The notes beneath the pieces are model-generated. The model was not told the DNA's origin, did no database searches, and was given only the letters and a program-made list of their open reading frames with translations. DNA of 64,000 nucleotides from a virus. This document shows, piece after piece, positions 8,478 to 17,155 of this stretch (the stretch's first letter is position 1; each line of letters opens with the position of its first letter). A program made the position numbers and the translations under genes. The stretch spans positions 126,001-190,000 of IMG/VR virus record IMGVR_UViG_3300042934_000547; one strand, 5' to 3'.

Positions 8478-8693
8478 TTAATATCCGTAAAAATTCTTAG
8501 TACCACGTAACAATTTTTCATTGTATTTATCTTTCAATTGCTGAAGTTCTTGTTTCTTTATTTCCTTAATTTCTAATCTTAATTTTTTACATTCCAAACC
8601 CAATTCGAATTTAGTCTGTTTGTCTTTACAGTGCTTTCTTTTATACTCCAGTTGATTTAACCGTAGTTCTTTTCTTTCAATTAAACTTTTCAT
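8478..8693 (-). CDS. Small coiled-coil protein (71 aa)
   Basis: This is a 71-aa Lys/Glu/Leu-rich coiled coil with two Cys and a Tyr/Gly end. The start codon overlaps the stop of the preceding gene (ATGA), implying translational coupling. It resembles its neighbour at 8690-8908 in length and heptad pattern, so the pair may form a heterodimer or derive from duplication. Confidence 0.75.
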   Translation of the reverse strand: MKSLIERKELRLNQLEYKRKHCKDKQTKFELGLECKKLRLEIKEIKKQELQQLKDKYNEKLLRGTKNFYGY

Positions 8694-8908
8694 TTGAAGA
8701 ACCCCCGTATATCTGGGAATGGGAAATATGCTTCATGTGAACGCATACGCCGATCCATGATATTATTCTTTATACTTCGAATTTCATTCTTTAATGCGGT
8801 GCATTTCTTAGATATTTCCGTAATATCTTTACCTTTAAATCTCATTCCGTCACGCTGGCGTTCAAGTCTTCTTAATTTAATTTCAAGTCTTTGTAAAGTT
8901 TTATTCAT
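8690..8908 (-). CDS. Small coiled-coil protein (72 aa)
   Basis: This is a 72-aa Arg/Lys/Leu-rich coiled coil ending in an aromatic segment (YFPFPDIRGFF). GAAGGAGG lies 8 bases before the ATG at 8908, so the longer upstream reading is rejected. First gene after a phage promoter copy. Confidence 0.8.
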   Translation of the reverse strand: MNKTLQRLEIKLRRLERQRDGMRFKGKDITEISKKCTALKNEIRSIKNNIMDRRMRSHEAYFPFPDIRGFFK

Positions 8909-8925
8909 GTATCCGTCCTCCTTCA

Positions 8926-8953
8926 TCATTATAATATATATTTATTATAACTT
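8926..8953 (-). promoter_or_regulatory. Phage promoter motif (copy 5)
   Basis: The minus-strand core AAATATATATTATAATGATG is at 8930-8940. It sits directly upstream of the ribosome site of the gene at 8690-8908. Confidence 0.7.
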
Positions 8954-10126
8954 TTAAAAGTATTTACGTTTCTTTTTAACAAGTATCAATCCATTCTTGA
9001 ATCTAGTGATACCAGTATACATAAACCTATTACGTAGGTCTCCACCCATATCTTCTTCAAAGAAGATTCCACTATTATACTCACTACCTTGAGCCATATG
9101 ACAAGTAATAGCGTAACCGAATTCTAATTTCTCCCCAGTTTGATATTTATCAAATTTTAAGAATTTTCTTTCATTATGAGGAGCCAGTAAATATTTATAA
9201 TCACATGGCAAATCATAAAATACCTGCTCAAATTTATCTGGTTGAAAATCCACCATAAAGTTACCATCTCTCATGTCAACTGGATTTGGACTATTAACGA
9301 TTGTGCCCCTTAATCCATTAGCTATATTGATTCCATCACATTCTATAGTCCAGTTATTCTTTCTGAATACAACTTTCTCGCCGTATACTGGAAGTTCATT
9401 ATTGATATGCAATAAGTCATGACGGATTTTATTCGTTAACTTATCCCTCATTCTATTAGTACCACATATGATAACTCCAGCCTTTTTGAGTATTTCATCA
9501 GTGATTTCATCCTCATCTACGACTATACAGTCTTTATAATTACCATATTGTAATGGTAACCCAGCTAAGGCTCTTTGACCTAAATACAGTATACCTGAAC
9601 CCTCTTTTTGACGAATGATGGTCCTTAGTCTTGTTATTTTTTCTGGATCAGTTAAATATGCTGGTTCATCCATCACTGGTGGTAGTTGGTCTATGTCTCC
9701 AGATACTATTATTTTCTTACCATGCTTCTCTATATCAGCTTTATTTCTAAGTGGAACTGATCCACCCTCATCAATAATCATAGCATCAATAGCAGATAAA
9801 TCCTTATCTACTGTAACAAATTTAACTTTAGGGCGATTATAATATTCATCAACCTCATCTAAAACTTCTTTGGTCTCATAGATACTAGAATGTATAGTCT
9901 TAGCATTGGGTAATCCCTTTAAACGCATATTTATTGCTGCTTGACCTATATATGCCATGGATAATACTTTTAATGGATTGAGATTTAGTCTCTCTAAAAT
10001 CCCCAGTAAAACTGTTGTTTTACCAGTACCCGGTCCACCACTAAATTCGTAAACTTGCCTATTTGGGTCTTTATAAAATTCATAAGCTTCATTGATTACT
10101 TTAAGCTGGTCTTCATTGTATATCAT
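8954..10126 (-). CDS. Dda/RecD-like SF1B DNA helicase
   Basis: This is a 390-aa ATP-dependent 5'-3' type helicase. Walker A SGGPGTGKT is at 29-37, motif II IIDEGGS at 117-123, motif III SGDIDQLPP at 142-150, a motif V-like region AITCHMAQGSE near 340, and motif VI YTGITR at 370-375. The length and motif spacing fit the phage Dda family, which helps start replication and clears proteins from the fork. An AGGAG site precedes the ATG. Its position among other replication and repair genes supports a replication role. Confidence 0.92.
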   Translation of the reverse strand: MIYNEDQLKVINEAYEFYKDPNRQVYEFSGGPGTGKTTVLLGILERLNLNPLKVLSMAYIGQAAINMRLKGLPNAKTIHSSIYETKEVLDEVDEYYNRPKVKFVTVDKDLSAIDAMIIDEGGSVPLRNKADIEKHGKKIIVSGDIDQLPPVMDEPAYLTDPEKITRLRTIIRQKEGSGILYLGQRALAGLPLQYGNYKDCIVVDEDEITDEILKKAGVIICGTNRMRDKLTNKIRHDLLHINNELPVYGEKVVFRKNNWTIECDGINIANGLRGTIVNSPNPVDMRDGNFMVDFQPDKFEQVFYDLPCDYKYLLAPHNERKFLKFDKYQTGEKLEFGYAITCHMAQGSEYNSGIFFEEDMGGDLRNRFMYTGITRFKNGLILVKKKRKYF

Positions 10127-10144
10127 TTAATCAACTCCTAAAAA

Positions 10145-10166
10145 AGAAATAGATTTCTCTATTTCT
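10145..10166 (-). terminator. Intrinsic terminator
   Basis: A perfect 9-bp stem (AGAAATAGA / TCTATTTCT) is followed by TTTTTTAGG on the minus strand. It ends the gene run from 11106. Confidence 0.85.
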
Positions 10167-10181
10167 TCTATTCATGAATAT

Positions 10182-10487
10182 CTATTTTGGAATGTCATAA
10201 TTATCCATCATTTTCTTTAGATGATCGTCTATTAAACAGATTTCTTCAGATTTGATTGTAATAGGCATATGTCTATCCGTATAAAAATCAATTTTTTTCT
10301 GTGTAATAAATTTTTGCATTTTTTCTAAAAATTCATTACGCATATCTATAAATGATTTGGCATTCATAAAATTTGGTAATTTCATTACGATAAGTGAATC
10401 GTCTTTTATATTATCCTGTTTCATCATTTTGCGTATTTTATGAACATACATTTTATATTTTTTCTTAGCCTTAATATATTTATTCAT
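10182..10487 (-). CDS. Hypothetical basic protein (101 aa)
   Basis: This is a 101-aa protein with a strongly basic N-terminus (KAKKKYKMYVHKIRKMMK). The start at 10487 is preferred because GAGAGGTTGG precedes it and it overlaps the stop of the small gene upstream by ATGA. The longer frame reads back through that small gene. Function is unknown. Confidence 0.75.
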   Translation of the reverse strand: MNKYIKAKKKYKMYVHKIRKMMKQDNIKDDSLIVMKLPNFMNAKSFIDMRNEFLEKMQKFITQKKIDFYTDRHMPITIKSEEICLIDDHLKKMMDNYDIPK

Positions 10488-10618
10488 ATCCAACCTCTCA
10501 TACAATATTGTAGATATATATGAATACCCATTAAGAATAGAATAAATAACCATTCAATCATTTTTCTTGATAATGGTTTACTATAACTATTATATTCATT
10601 ATATTTCTTCATATTCAT
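10484..10618 (-). CDS. Small membrane protein (44 aa)
   Basis: A 44-aa reading frame fills the gap between two genes exactly: its ATG overlaps the upstream TGA and its TGA overlaps the downstream ATG. The N-terminal half is polar (MNMKKYNEYNSYSK), followed by one hydrophobic segment (WLFILFLMGIHIYL). The double ATGA overlap is good evidence of a coupled real gene. Function is unknown. Confidence 0.65.
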   Translation of the reverse strand: MNMKKYNEYNSYSKPLSRKMIEWLFILFLMGIHIYLQYCMRGWI

Positions 10619-11106
10619 CTACCCTGAATATCTTTCAATGTCATATCGACATTATTCATTCTAAAGCTTTCTCCATTAAGCATGAATATCAAATCTATAT
10701 AACCAATCAATTGATTGAAATATGGATATGATGTCAATCTACGTCCATCACTAAAACGTATTTCCCCTACAGTTCTATAATCACTTAGAGTTACTTGATA
10801 GAATGATGAAACCTCATCACCGGTATTTACTGAATATATACTGATAGCCATTGCTAGTAATATATTAACCAATTTTGAATTATGAGTAATATCGAATGGA
10901 GTTTCAACGTTATTGTTCACAATCTCATTATAATCACCATTCTCATCCTTTGTTACTCTTTTTACCAACTTCTTATTTACTAAAATCAATTCCCCGTACT
11001 CATCATATAGAATATCATTTACAAACTGAAGTCCTAATGTGAGAATTAATTCATATTCTAATTCACTTTCATTTATTATCATTCTTGGTCTTTTTATTGG
11101 ATACAT
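10615..11106 (-). CDS. Hypothetical protein (163 aa)
   Basis: This 163-aa protein starts at 11106, 7 bases after AAAGGAGG. A longer frame to 11154 would lie inside the promoter and is rejected. It is a mixed alpha/beta soluble protein with no known motif. It leads a three-gene coupled unit transcribed from the promoter at about 11140. Confidence 0.8.
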   Translation of the reverse strand: MYPIKRPRMIINESELEYELILTLGLQFVNDILYDEYGELILVNKKLVKRVTKDENGDYNEIVNNNVETPFDITHNSKLVNILLAMAISIYSVNTGDEVSSFYQVTLSDYRTVGEIRFSDGRRLTSYPYFNQLIGYIDLIFMLNGESFRMNNVDMTLKDIQGR

Positions 11107-11125
11107 CCCAGTACCTCCTTTCTTA

Positions 11126-11160
11126 TTCATATCTATAATATATATTTCAAACATTTTTAC
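11126..11160 (-). promoter_or_regulatory. Phage promoter motif (copy 6)
   Basis: This is one of the fullest copies: on the minus strand a GTAAAAA tract, then GAAATATATATTATAGATAT ending GAATA (core 11134-11144). Confidence 0.75.
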
Positions 11161-11184
11161 ATTAATATAAAGAGGTGATTAAAT

Positions 11185-11547
11185 ATGGCAGAATATAATT
11201 ATAAAAATATACTATCACAAGTTTTAGAATGCACAACATTGGATTATTTCACATTTGGGGCAACTTGTACAGTGCCATTTCATATCCCATTATTATTGCC
11301 ATTAACTAACTCAAAAACGTGGAGTGGTGGTTCTATAGGTCATAGTCAAGTTATTAATGATATACCAGAAAAAATAACCGGTATTTCAAATACTGGTCAT
11401 ATAATGATAAAAATTCCATTTTATATGACTGAGGATTTAGTAAATCGTCCATATTCATCAAGTAAAGGAATGACATTCTATATGACATTCGTAAATGCAG
11501 ACATCAAAAAACCAATCATATTAAGAAGAGGAGATGACACATTCTAA
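11185..11547 (+). CDS. Hypothetical, probable virion protein (120 aa)
   Basis: This is a 120-aa beta-rich protein with a GAGGTGAT ribosome site. Its last base overlaps the start of the next gene, which looks like a gp53-type baseplate wedge protein, so a baseplate or tail role is inferred from context only. No family is recognised. Confidence 0.75.
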   Translation: MAEYNYKNILSQVLECTTLDYFTFGATCTVPFHIPLLLPLTNSKTWSGGSIGHSQVINDIPEKITGISNTGHIMIKIPFYMTEDLVNRPYSSSKGMTFYMTFVNADIKKPIILRRGDDTF

Positions 11548-11915
11548 TGAAACCACATTTAACGTATAGTGTCGGAGATTTTATTGCCAGTAGTGACCAA
11601 GCCCCTATATATCTTAAGGATTTTCTGGAATGGTCTCAAATAGGTGATGTTCAATACCCTACATATAATGCCTTGCATGAGTATAGGGATATATTATCAA
11701 AATATGCAGTAAGATTAGCCCTCACCGAAGAAGAGTACCAGAGATTTATATATAAACCAGAATTATTAGCCTTTGAATTATATGGTTATACTGATTTATA
11801 TTTTGTTTTGCTATTCATGAATAATATCTATAATAACAAGGATTTTAAGTTTAGAGAGCTTAATGTTCTTTTACGTGACCATATTCCACTATTAGCAAAA
11901 TTAAAATTAAGGTAG
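11547..11915 (+). CDS. Baseplate wedge gp53-like protein
   Basis: This is a 122-aa protein. The segment LLAFELYGYTDLYFVLLFMNN (about 76-96) closely follows the pattern of T4 gp53-type and related wedge proteins, where a yrPELvAyelYGt-dlwwlillxN motif is characteristic. Its length is within the short forms of that family. It would sit in the baseplate wedge. Translation is coupled to the preceding gene, and a bidirectional terminator containing its stop codon follows. Confidence 0.6.
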   Translation: MKPHLTYSVGDFIASSDQAPIYLKDFLEWSQIGDVQYPTYNALHEYRDILSKYAVRLALTEEEYQRFIYKPELLAFELYGYTDLYFVLLFMNNIYNNKDFKFRELNVLLRDHIPLLAKLKLR

Positions 11916-11932
11916 TTTTATAAAACTACCTT
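11909..11932. terminator. Bidirectional terminator
   Basis: The perfect palindrome AAGGTAGTTTTATAAAACTACCTT lies between convergent genes, with T-rich flanks on both sides. It contains the stop of the plus-strand gene. Confidence 0.85.
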
Positions 11933-13692
11933 TATCTTTTTACTCTATGTACTGGTATACATTTGGTCACAAACTCACCCTCAGTAATATCATACCTCGT
12001 AAGAATACTATTATCATATGCAGGAGATTTCTTAAAGGTCAATTCATAGATACTTTCTTTCGAAGGTGATGTTATAGGGGATTGTTCACTCATTATTTCA
12101 TCAATACTTCTTCTTGACTGGAAAATACTATCCATTGTCGGTGCTTCCATACGTTCCATTTGTTCCATTAATGTGGTTTTAAATAATGGATAATTCCAAG
12201 ATACATCTTGCTTACAGCCTATACCACACTCCTGAATAGGTTGATAGAACATCTCCAATGTGAGTTTTGCATACCTAAGTTTAATACATTTAAACCCTTG
12301 ATACCATTCGCCATTCAATGTCATATCTTTCTTGATAATACATCCAAAGTCAATATTTTGCATAATTGAATAAGACTCTGCTATATGAGTTTCATTTAAA
12401 TATTTGATTACATCTATTTTACCAACATTCGTAACGTTTTCTATTACAGCCTTAGCGTCCTTATTTAACTGAGACGCACATATTACTGGTATATCTCTTA
12501 ATATTGCAACAGTCTTTAATTCATTAACAACTGCACCTAATTCTAATCTTAAATCTTTGTATCTCTCAACACTTCTTATTCTAAATAAATAGTCATGTAT
12601 AAAAGCTATACATTCCATCCCTTTATCTTCTAATTCATCCAATAATTCGTATACATATGATGTATCTATAGAACCATTTGGCTTAAATTTGATTATGATA
12701 TTTATAGGGCTATCATCAGATAGACACATCTCACCTTGAGTTTGTAATATTCTTATAGCTTCTTCAACATCGTAATCGTTAATTTGTTTGTTACTATTTG
12801 TACTCATGCTGAATAATCTACATACAGACTCTCTAACAGAGTTCTCTTGAGTTAATAACACAACACATGGTCTCTTAGTTGGGTCTTTAGTTGTTACATA
12901 TGGATTATATTTCTTGATTTGCTCCATTATATCAAGTAATAGATTTGATTTACCTGTGCCCGGCAATCCGAAATAACAATATATTCTACCTGACTCATAT
13001 CCACCGGCAGTCATTTCGTTCATTCCACGCATTCCGGTTATTAATCTAGATGATGGGTTACTAAGGTATGTATGTACACCTCTGATATATTCGTCCATAT
13101 ATCCACTCTCTAATGAGAACATCGTGTCATCTACACCGTTACTAGATTTATTTACTCTAAATTCATTTTGTAATTGCTTTAGTAACTCTTCTGTTTGGAA
13201 TATGGTATGTTCCATATTATTGAACATATCAGTCTTTAATTTGGTTCCGATATCAATAAACTTGTCCGCCTGATTAAATAAAAAGTAGTAGTTTAATGTG
13301 CTAGCTACCCTCGAAACGATATGTTCAACTTCACCATTACCAAGCTCACTGATGTTGCTGAAATCGAAATCTAATGAACCTAAACTACTTTGTATAAAAT
13401 CTATGAGTATAACAGGGTTAACGATATCATTCGTTAATCTTCCCTCTAAACCCTTGGAAATAATCCTGAGATATTTCATCTTTTCAGGTTCATTCATATA
13501 TGTATCTAAATTAATAATACCCATTAATGATTTGAGCATTATTAAATTTCCACGCTTTATTTTTGTATTCTTTGAAAATATCAAACTACAAAACATATTG
13601 AGTGTATTTATATCAAAATTTATACCCTCTGCCTTAGGCTCTAAATTATTTACTTTACCATATTTTTTGGTTCTAACCTGTTGTATACTCAT
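11932..13692 (-). CDS. DnaB-family replicative helicase
   Basis: This is a 586-aa hexameric replicative helicase of superfamily 4 (DnaB/T4 gp41 type). The RecA-like core has Walker A GLPGTGKS (242-249), the TQEN segment with the conserved Glu (281-284), Walker B AFIHDYL (363-369) and the SQLNKD motif (407-412). The N-terminal 200 residues are helical and would form the collar; the C-terminal about 100 residues are unusual and extended. The gene is co-transcribed after the SbcD-like nuclease, its ribosome site lying in the end of that gene. Confidence 0.93.
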   Translation of the reverse strand: MSIQQVRTKKYGKVNNLEPKAEGINFDINTLNMFCSLIFSKNTKIKRGNLIMLKSLMGIINLDTYMNEPEKMKYLRIISKGLEGRLTNDIVNPVILIDFIQSSLGSLDFDFSNISELGNGEVEHIVSRVASTLNYYFLFNQADKFIDIGTKLKTDMFNNMEHTIFQTEELLKQLQNEFRVNKSSNGVDDTMFSLESGYMDEYIRGVHTYLSNPSSRLITGMRGMNEMTAGGYESGRIYCYFGLPGTGKSNLLLDIMEQIKKYNPYVTTKDPTKRPCVVLLTQENSVRESVCRLFSMSTNSNKQINDYDVEEAIRILQTQGEMCLSDDSPINIIIKFKPNGSIDTSYVYELLDELEDKGMECIAFIHDYLFRIRSVERYKDLRLELGAVVNELKTVAILRDIPVICASQLNKDAKAVIENVTNVGKIDVIKYLNETHIAESYSIMQNIDFGCIIKKDMTLNGEWYQGFKCIKLRYAKLTLEMFYQPIQECGIGCKQDVSWNYPLFKTTLMEQMERMEAPTMDSIFQSRRSIDEIMSEQSPITSPSKESIYELTFKKSPAYDNSILTRYDITEGEFVTKCIPVHRVKR

Positions 13693-13697
13693 AACAA

Positions 13698-14867
13698 TTA
13701 TAACTCCCCGCTCAAGTATTTATTAAGTTCATCAACTGTTGTGTATTCGCTTCCCATTTTCTGATTAACAAATTTAACAAATTTCTCTTTATAATCTAAT
13801 GAAGAGTCTAGTAAGAATGCGTATTCATCCCCTAATAATTCTTCATCTACAACCAATTTAGATTCATTTTTAAAATTGCTTCTGTCAATTTTTATAAGTG
13901 TGTTGCCCCTAAAGTGATTAATTAAAAATTGCATATTAGTCCTAGTTAGGTCATTTACGTGAGCCTTTATGGTAAGCCGTAAATAATCTATATTATTATC
14001 ACTTTTGTATGTATTGATATATGAAATTATTTCTTCTATTGGGGTCTCCATTATTGTATCAAGCTCTATTGTTTTATAAACCTTGGAAATAATAGGTTCC
14101 ATATGTGCATAATGCGTATTATTATCAAGGTCAGAGAAAACAATTAAAAATCCCTTTGTGTGGTCATCAGCATACGTCCAAGCATATGGCGAACCCACAT
14201 AATACATATATTTCTCTAGACACATTGGAGTATGTATGTGACCACCGATAATCACATTTCTACAATTGCAAAAATCTGTTATACGAAATACTGGTCTTGA
14301 TGAATGTAATCCTTGTGACTCTAAATCAGCTATATACATTGCACCTGATATCACACCATGTAATAGACAAATATCATAACCACCACTATAAAAAAGAGAC
14401 TGTTCATATACTTCTTTAGGTACATCATATAATTCTGGTATACACAGAATTCTAGCCCCTCTAAAATCAATAAATTTTATAGTTTCAACAATTGCTATAT
14501 TTAAGCTTTGTTTATTTAGGTAATGATAGAATAATTTCAATTGATTAGAATCGTGAGAACTTGTCCCTTTAAGTATAACAACTAAAGCATTTTTTGATAA
14601 AGCATCCTGAATAGCTTCATCAACAAACATAAGCCCGTACATAACTGGATCAGATTCAGACATAAATTTATGGTCAAAAATATCTCCACATATATTTAAT
14701 ACGTCATACTCAAACGGTTGTATTTTTTCTAGAAATTGTTTTTTTAAATATAAATATTGTTCCTTAGGAGCAAAAGCTCCAAAATGTAAATCTGCTAAAT
14801 TAACGGTTTTTAATATTCCTCGGTTTTTAAATTTATTATACCTAATAATAGGTGGTCTAACGTCCAT
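13698..14867 (-). CDS. SbcD/Mre11-like nuclease (T4 gp47-like)
   Basis: This 389-aa calcineurin-like metallophosphoesterase has the two-metal motifs DLH (26-28), GDIFD (61-65), a GNHD variant GTSSHD (101-106), LLHG and GGHIHTP. The fold and size match the SbcD/Mre11/gp47 family of DNA end-processing nucleases, which pair with an SbcC/gp46 ATPase; no such partner is in this window. The start is set at 14867, preceded by GGAGG. The longer frame would cross the terminator of the upstream gene. Note that Asn of GNHD is replaced by Ser/Ser. Confidence 0.88.
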   Translation of the reverse strand: MDVRPPIIRYNKFKNRGILKTVNLADLHFGAFAPKEQYLYLKKQFLEKIQPFEYDVLNICGDIFDHKFMSESDPVMYGLMFVDEAIQDALSKNALVVILKGTSSHDSNQLKLFYHYLNKQSLNIAIVETIKFIDFRGARILCIPELYDVPKEVYEQSLFYSGGYDICLLHGVISGAMYIADLESQGLHSSRPVFRITDFCNCRNVIIGGHIHTPMCLEKYMYYVGSPYAWTYADDHTKGFLIVFSDLDNNTHYAHMEPIISKVYKTIELDTIMETPIEEIISYINTYKSDNNIDYLRLTIKAHVNDLTRTNMQFLINHFRGNTLIKIDRSNFKNESKLVVDEELLGDEYAFLLDSSLDYKEKFVKFVNQKMGSEYTTVDELNKYLSGEL

Positions 14868-14931
14868 TTTCCCATGCCTCCATATTTCCGTATGCCTAGT
14901 AATATGTCCCATACGAAATAGAAAATAAAAA

Positions 14932-14956
14932 TCCCATATCAAAAAATGATATGGGA
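14932..14956 (-). terminator. Intrinsic terminator
   Basis: A 10-bp stem (TCCCATATCA / TGATATGGGA) is followed by TTTTTATTTT on the minus strand. Confidence 0.9.
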
Positions 14957-14961
14957 GAAAT

Positions 14962-15411
14962 TTACACGTTTTTAATGCATTCAGTGTAGTAAACTTTAAT
15001 AGCATCCATAATAAGATTATTAACAGAATCATGGAATTCACTTCCATATATAGAAGCGTTTTGAAAGTATTCCTTTGTTTGAAAACTATTCGAGTCAGTG
15101 AATATCACTTTAATATGATTTCTATCAATGGTCATAGTTATTGTTATATAACCCCTATATTCTATCTTTACTGTTTTGAATATATTTGTTATAATTCTAA
15201 TCTCGCCATTGTAAATTTCATCATTTTTAGTGATTTCAGCATGACGTTTCAAATCTTTCACATATGAAATAATTTCTGATGATTCTGATATAGATTTTGA
15301 TATGGATTGCTGATATTTTCTATAATTAAAGAATACCAGTAGAGAGTAAAATTTCTTATATTTTATTTTCAATTTTTTTAAATGGAAATACCAATCATAT
15401 AAATCTCTCAT
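14962..15411 (-). CDS. Hypothetical protein (149 aa)
   Basis: This is a 149-aa protein with a basic, aromatic N-terminus (LKKLKIKYKKFYSL) and a beta-strand-rich middle (IRIITNIFKTVKIEYRGYITITM). AAGAAGGTGA precedes the ATG, and the first 17 bp overlap the nuclease gene upstream. Function is unknown; co-transcription with a nuclease suggests a DNA-related role. Confidence 0.8.
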   Translation of the reverse strand: MRDLYDWYFHLKKLKIKYKKFYSLLVFFNYRKYQQSISKSISESSEIISYVKDLKRHAEITKNDEIYNGEIRIITNIFKTVKIEYRGYITITMTIDRNHIKVIFTDSNSFQTKEYFQNASIYGSEFHDSVNNLIMDAIKVYYTECIKNV

Positions 15412-16063
15412 AATATTTCACCTTCTTGTATTCACTTTTAATTAATTGTTTTAATGAAAATCCTTCTAGTAAAATATTAAAAGTTTCAGTAGCTTTTTTG
15501 AATAAATATTGATGATCAATATTAGTAAATGAGTATACATTCATATTATATTTTTGAGAATGCTTATCGAGTTGTAATATAAAACAACCATCTGGTTGTA
15601 TACCTTTAGTCTCTTTTAACCCTTGGATATAACCAGCTACCTGTAGTATGTATCTATATGACAGAGAATTAGATGTTTTGAAGTCGCCAATATAAATTTT
15701 ACCATCTATTTCCAAAATAATATCACAAGTACCTTGATATTTATCAGTTTCAAAATGTTCTTCAGATGATATAATTCGAACGGTGTGAAATTTATTTAGG
15801 TTATTCCACCATAATATAAAACTCTGATATCCATACACAACTTCTTGATACTGATCATCTGGTATATCGTATTCGCCTTGATTAGAGTTCAATTTATCCT
15901 CTATCATACCATGCACCAATGAACCAATGCAAGCTGCCCTATCTCTAACTACATCATATCGCTGTCTTTTAAATCCTAAACTATTAGCCCATTTCATCAA
16001 GTATTCTTCATATATCATATCTGATAAAACCTCAGTCACTCTCGGTAATAAATTCGTATTCAT
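15395..16063 (-). CDS. PD-(D/E)XK nuclease, RecB/Cas4-like
   Basis: This is a 222-aa exonuclease-like protein. Motifs in order are GSLVH (47-51), Asp114 in GTCDIILE, GDFKTS with Asp127 and Lys129, and QVAGY (141-145), the full signature of the RecB-like PD-(D/E)XK superfamily. The iron-sulfur cysteines of Cas4 are not evident. It probably acts in DNA end processing or recombination with the SbcD-like protein encoded downstream. A GGGGG-type ribosome site precedes the ATG. Confidence 0.88.
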   Translation of the reverse strand: MNTNLLPRVTEVLSDMIYEEYLMKWANSLGFKRQRYDVVRDRAACIGSLVHGMIEDKLNSNQGEYDIPDDQYQEVVYGYQSFILWWNNLNKFHTVRIISSEEHFETDKYQGTCDIILEIDGKIYIGDFKTSNSLSYRYILQVAGYIQGLKETKGIQPDGCFILQLDKHSQKYNMNVYSFTNIDHQYLFKKATETFNILLEGFSLKQLIKSEYKKVKYYERFI

Positions 16064-16153
16064 CTAATGTTTATCCCCCTTAAAATGTGGTATTATACTA
16101 CTATGTAAACATATTAATAAAATTTTCAGATGAGCTTGAAAGGAGCTATAACT

Positions 16154-17122
16154 ATGAGTAAAAATACAATTAAAATGATAAATGAAACCTTTCTATACAA
16201 GTTAAATCAATCAAGAAATGATGCCGCAATTAAGACATACTTAACTAACGCACCACGTATTGATAGAAACACAGAAGGGTTTAAGGAATTTGAAACAATC
16301 GTGAATAGTTATATAAATTCGAAAACTATTATCGATTCAACATTAAATGCTGACCAAGTAGTTTTCACAATGGGCGAAACTCCTATGTCATTTACTGTCC
16401 TTACAGCTAAGGATATTCTAAAAGACAATAAGCATAAAATATTTGTTTCATTATTACCATATGTGAGATATGAGACTAAAGATAGTAACGTCGAAGGTGG
16501 TTTAAGCGTCTCAAACAGAGATATTGATAAATTGATATCTAGATTATATTCAGTTATCAATCATCAGGTATATTATTCTCAATATAAAAAATTGAGTCTT
16601 GATAGCACTATACTTGAGACTGGTGCTGAAATATTTGCATCATTATATGGATACATCTTTAATTATCTATATAAGATCAACCAAAATGATATCATGTTTG
16701 CTAAGGTTAAATACTTGGCTGCTAGATATTATTTAGAGGGAATTCTTAATATAGAAAGAGAGAATATCCATAAATATGCGTTATCAATTTCTAAACTTAC
16801 TGAACGTCAGGCTAACGTAATTGATATTTCCAAGACAAAAGATAATACGTTTAGTGATCTACAAATGTTCACTAAAGCTGTAGCTGACGTAACTGGTATC
16901 GATGTTAAATTGGATGCATTCATAGAAAAATGGTCTTATGTATTTTCAAGTACGACATTCTATGCTTTAGAATCATTCACTCATTTTGCTGATTTAGTAT
17001 CAAACGTTTATGTTGGTGCATATGCTAATAACCAGAAAACAATTGAAAAAATCTGCGGCATAGAAATGATTAAAGAATTTACCTTGGCTATACATAAACT
17101 AAATAGAGAAAGATTATCATAA
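16154..17122 (+). CDS. Hypothetical, probable structural protein (322 aa)
   Basis: This 322-aa largely helical protein starts at 16154, 8 bases after GAAAGGAG; the longer frame starting at 16130 would include the ribosome site. It leads the plus-strand tail-fibre block, 33 bp before the LamG-type gene, so a tail or baseplate adaptor role is inferred. No motif is recognised. Confidence 0.8.
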   Translation: MSKNTIKMINETFLYKLNQSRNDAAIKTYLTNAPRIDRNTEGFKEFETIVNSYINSKTIIDSTLNADQVVFTMGETPMSFTVLTAKDILKDNKHKIFVSLLPYVRYETKDSNVEGGLSVSNRDIDKLISRLYSVINHQVYYSQYKKLSLDSTILETGAEIFASLYGYIFNYLYKINQNDIMFAKVKYLAARYYLEGILNIERENIHKYALSISKLTERQANVIDISKTKDNTFSDLQMFTKAVADVTGIDVKLDAFIEKWSYVFSSTTFYALESFTHFADLVSNVYVGAYANNQKTIEKICGIEMIKEFTLAIHKLNRERLS

Positions 17123-17155
17123 TCCTTCCTCTATTAAATAAAGGAGGGAATAAAA

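Noticed and set aside
15395-16063. True Cas4 (CRISPR adaptation nuclease)
   Set aside because: The nuclease motifs fit, but the four Cys of the iron-sulfur cluster are not in place and there are no other cas genes; a general RecB-like nuclease is the safer call.
16080-16130. Host sigma70-type promoters in divergent gaps (also 33180-33230 and 52500-52640)
   Set aside because: TATAAT-like sixmers are present, but in such AT-rich DNA they are expected by chance and no -35 box at 16-18 bp spacing could be fixed.
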